From: Phycisphaerales bacterium
GTDB taxonomy: Bacteria > Planctomycetota > Phycisphaerae > SM23-33
Direction: 5' to 3'
Length of the DNA stretch: 13,376 nt
Assembly: GCA_003485185.1 (NCBI GenBank)
Contig: DNAS01000064.1
Location: 357 to 13,732 of the forward strand
In this document: positions 11,343 through 13,376 of the stretch, piece by piece
How the letters are laid out: every line of letters starts with the position of its first letter
How positions within the stretch are numbered: position 1 is the first letter of the stretch
Notes under the pieces: generated by a model
The model's database searches: none
The model's input: only the letters and a program-made list of their open reading frames with translations
Told to the model about the DNA's origin: nothing
Program-made: the position numbers and the translations under genes

Positions 11343-13376
11343 ATGGAGACGGCGTCGCTCCAATTTCTGGGCGTGCGGAGTTTCGCGCTGCTGCTGGGCG
11401 TCGGGACGATCGTCGCGCTGGTCCTGATGGGCTGGGGCGTCTACCAGTTGTTGCAGCGGCGCGTGCGGTACGCCGTGGCGTCGGTGGCGGCGGGGCTGCT
11501 GCCCGCGGGACTGGGCGCGCTGGCGGCCGCGAAGTCCGCCAGCCCGGGCGCGTGGATGGCGCTGCTGGGCGTGCAATTGGCGCTGGCGGTGGCCGTGTTC
11601 TACCGCGCGGTCTACGCCTATCTCGGCAAGGCCAGGCTGGCGGCGCTGATGGTCCTGCGCTGCCTGGCCGTCGGAATGCTGCTGCTGGTGCTGTTCAAGC
11701 CGGCCATCAGCTGCACGCCCGGCGCCGCCGACGCCCGTATCCGCCTGCCCGTCCTGGTCGACCGCAGCGCGTCGATGTCCGTGACCGACGACCCCAGCAC
11801 CCCCTCGCGGTACCAGCAGGCCGTCCAGATGCTCCTGTCGCAGCAGTCGCGGATCGAGCGGAAATTCACACCCGTCTACTACCACTTCGGCGAGTCGCTG
11901 CGGGCGGCGGGCTCGCTGGAGGAGCTGTCCGAGCTGGCGCCGCGCGGCGAGGGGAGCGACGGCACGAACATCGCCCTGGCGCTGCGGGCGGCGGCGGACG
12001 ACTTCAGCCGCGACCGGATTCCCGGCGTGCTGCTGATCACCGACGGCGCTCACAACGCCCCCGACCGCGTGGTGGACGCAGCCGTCGAGTCGGGCGTGCC
12101 GGTCTACGCCGCTGCCGTGGGCTCCAAGGGGCGTGCCGCAGCCGGCAGGCCCAACATTCGGATCGTCGCGGCCGACGCGCCGCTGGAGGTCGTCAAGAAC
12201 AACACCGCCTCGCTGACCGTGCAGGCGAAGGTGACGGGGATCGCCTCTCCCGCTCCGGCGCAACTGCTGGAAGGCGCCTCGGACACGCCCGTCGAGACGG
12301 CGGCGTTCCGCAAGGTCGGCGGCTCGCTGTGGGAGGCGCAGCTCCGCTGGACGCCGCGCGACGCGCCGGGCGGGGGCGACGACGTCGTCCGCGTCCTCCG
12401 CATCGCCGTGCCGGCCGACCGCGACGAGACCGTCGCCGACGACAACCGCACCGAGCTGCACGTGCTGGTGGCCCAGCCGCGAATCCGCGTGCTGTACGTC
12501 GAGGGCTCGATGCGCCCCGAATACAAGTTCCTGCGCCGCCTGCTCGATTCGGACCCGAACGTGCAATTGCAGGCGCTGGTGCGCGTCTCGGGCAACCGGT
12601 TCTGGGCGCAGGGGTCGCTGGGCGGGCAGACGCTCGACCGCCTGCCGACCGAGGCCGAGGACTTCCGCCTGTTCGACGTGCTGATGCTGGGCGATCTGGA
12701 CAGCACGTTCCTCGGCGACGCGCGCCTGGCGCGGATCCGCCAGTTCGTCAACGACGGCGGCGGGCTGCTCATGCTCGGCGGGCACAACAGCCTCGGGCCC
12801 GGCGGGTACGGGCAGACGGTCCTGGAGGAAGTCCTGCCCGTCGAGGTCGGCACGCGCAGCCAGGGGCAGGAAACGACGCCTTTTGTCCCGCAATTGACGG
12901 CAGACGGCGAATCGCACCCGATTTTCGAGGGGATTTCCGGCTATTTTTCGGGCCCCGGCGGGCGCAAACCCGACCCCGCGTTGACGGCCCTGCCGGAACT
13001 GCTCGGCTGCGTGCAGGCGGTCCGCGCCAAGCCCCGGACGTCCCTGGCGGTGCATCCGACGCGCCAGAACGAGGCGGGCCCGCTGGCGGTGCTGGCGGCG
13101 CAGCGGTTCGGCGCGGGGCGCGCGGTGGTCTTCACGGCCGACACCACCTGGCAGTGGTTCCTGCCCCTCCAGGGACTCGGCGCCGACAGCCCGTACCGCC
13201 GCTTCTGGGGGCAGACGATCCGCTGGCTCGCCGGCGCCGAGACGAAGGCCCGCAAGGCGCCGTCGGCGGCCATCCTGCGCCTCGACCGCACCTACCTCGC
13301 CATCGGCGAGAGCGTGAAAATCCTGGCGTGCGTGCGGCAGGAGCAGTCGGCGGACGCCGCCGGCGCGAGCGTCTCG
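11343..13376 (+). CDS. membrane-anchored VWA / glutamine-amidotransferase-like protein, C-terminus off the right edge
   Basis: 678 codons open to the window end. Four hydrophobic helices (about residues 12-34, 44-64, 70-92 and 98-120) anchor the N-terminus. A von Willebrand factor A domain (~134-260) follows, with a complete metal-ion-dependent adhesion site: D-R-S-A-S (140-144), Thr208 in S-D-G-T-N and Asp234 in L-I-T-D-G. A beta-rich linker comes next. Then comes a class-I-amidotransferase-like fold: I-R-V-L-Y-V-E-G at its start; L-F-D-V-L-M-L-G-D; F-V-N-D-G-G-G-L-L-M-L-G-G-H-N-S; and a late G-A-G-R-A-V-V-F-T-A-D. The position where an active amidotransferase would have its Cys reads H-N-S, so it is probably non-catalytic. 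Proteins of this build are common in planctomycetes; the role is unknown. Start by promoter position, no Shine-Dalgarno sequence. Confidence 0.85.
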   Translation, partial: METASLQFLGVRSFALLLGVGTIVALVLMGWGVYQLLQRRVRYAVASVAAGLLPAGLGALAAAKSASPGAWMALLGVQLALAVAVFYRAVYAYLGKARLAALMVLRCLAVGMLLLVLFKPAISCTPGAADARIRLPVLVDRSASMSVTDDPSTPSRYQQAVQMLLSQQSRIERKFTPVYYHFGESLRAAGSLEELSELAPRGEGSDGTNIALALRAAADDFSRDRIPGVLLITDGAHNAPDRVVDAAVESGVPVYAAAVGSKGRAAAGRPNIRIVAADAPLEVVKNNTASLTVQAKVTGIASPAPAQLLEGASDTPVETAAFRKVGGSLWEAQLRWTPRDAPGGGDDVVRVLRIAVPADRDETVADDNRTELHVLVAQPRIRVLYVEGSMRPEYKFLRRLLDSDPNVQLQALVRVSGNRFWAQGSLGGQTLDRLPTEAEDFRLFDVLMLGDLDSTFLGDARLARIRQFVNDGGGLLMLGGHNSLGPGGYGQTVLEEVLPVEVGTRSQGQETTPFVPQLTADGESHPIFEGISGYFSGPGGRKPDPALTALPELLGCVQAVRAKPRTSLAVHPTRQNEAGPLAVLAAQRFGAGRAVVFTADTTWQWFLPLQGLGADSPYRRFWGQTIRWLAGAETKARKAPSAAILRLDRTYLAIGESVKILACVRQEQSADAAGASVS

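Noticed and set aside
11334..13055. Long minus-strand open frame opposite the VWA gene, and a similar one at 9619-11337 opposite the phosphoesterase
   Set aside because: Low-complexity Arg/Gln/Val/Asp composition typical of antisense shadows; both lie fully over genes with strong domain evidence.

Overview
The window is GC-rich (roughly two thirds G+C over most of its length) and gene-dense. It looks like a chromosomal segment of a planctomycete-type bacterium, most likely Planctomycetota and perhaps Phycisphaerae. That guess rests on the mix of a large membrane VWA/glutamine-amidotransferase-like protein, a CNHCPF-type thioredoxin-fold protein, a Lys-rich secreted LTxxQ-repeat protein and a futalosine-pathway gene. 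No rRNA, tRNA or taxonomic marker is present, so the assignment is inference.

Layout. 1-929 (minus, runs off the left edge): N-terminal two thirds of a multi-spanning M48-type zinc peptidase, cut inside the window just after its HEAGH motif. 1194-1937 (plus): exported Spy/CpxP-like protein, ending at a strong bidirectional hairpin. 2022-3185 (minus): galactokinase. 3261-4722 (minus): a HigB-type RelE-fold toxin followed by an antitoxin made of a HigA-type HTH fused to an ImmA/IrrE zinc-peptidase domain. This module and its AT-rich upstream region (to about 4890) have about 50% G+C or less and look acquired. 4891-5472 (minus): thioredoxin-fold protein, divergent from 5658-7349 (plus), an L-fucose-isomerase-family protein. 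7504-8322 (minus): MqnA chorismate dehydratase. 8543-9565 (minus): TrpD anthranilate phosphoribosyltransferase, divergent from 9694-11178 (plus), a calcineurin-like phosphoesterase fused to a PHP phosphoesterase. 11343-13376 (plus, runs off the right edge): membrane-anchored VWA plus amidotransferase-like protein.

How the genes relate. This is mostly a set of single genes on alternating strands, many with recognisable sigma70-like promoters, rather than one long operon. Local themes are sugar catabolism (galactokinase, fucose-isomerase family), chorismate use (TrpD and MqnA in tandem), envelope functions (M48 peptidase, LTxxQ protein, VWA protein) and the mobile-looking toxin-antitoxin module.

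The points I find most worth pursuing are the peptidase-fused antitoxin with its candidate palindromic operator; the two-headed phosphoesterase sharing an overlapping divergent promoter with trpD; a two-part heptamer-based tandem repeat at 11187-11302; a hairpin-rich 105-bp element between convergent genes; and two genes (galK and the VWA gene) whose predicted -10 boxes end exactly 8 nt before the ATG, suggesting leaderless transcripts. No complete novel system is proved by the sequence alone. All intergenic gaps are below 300 bp.
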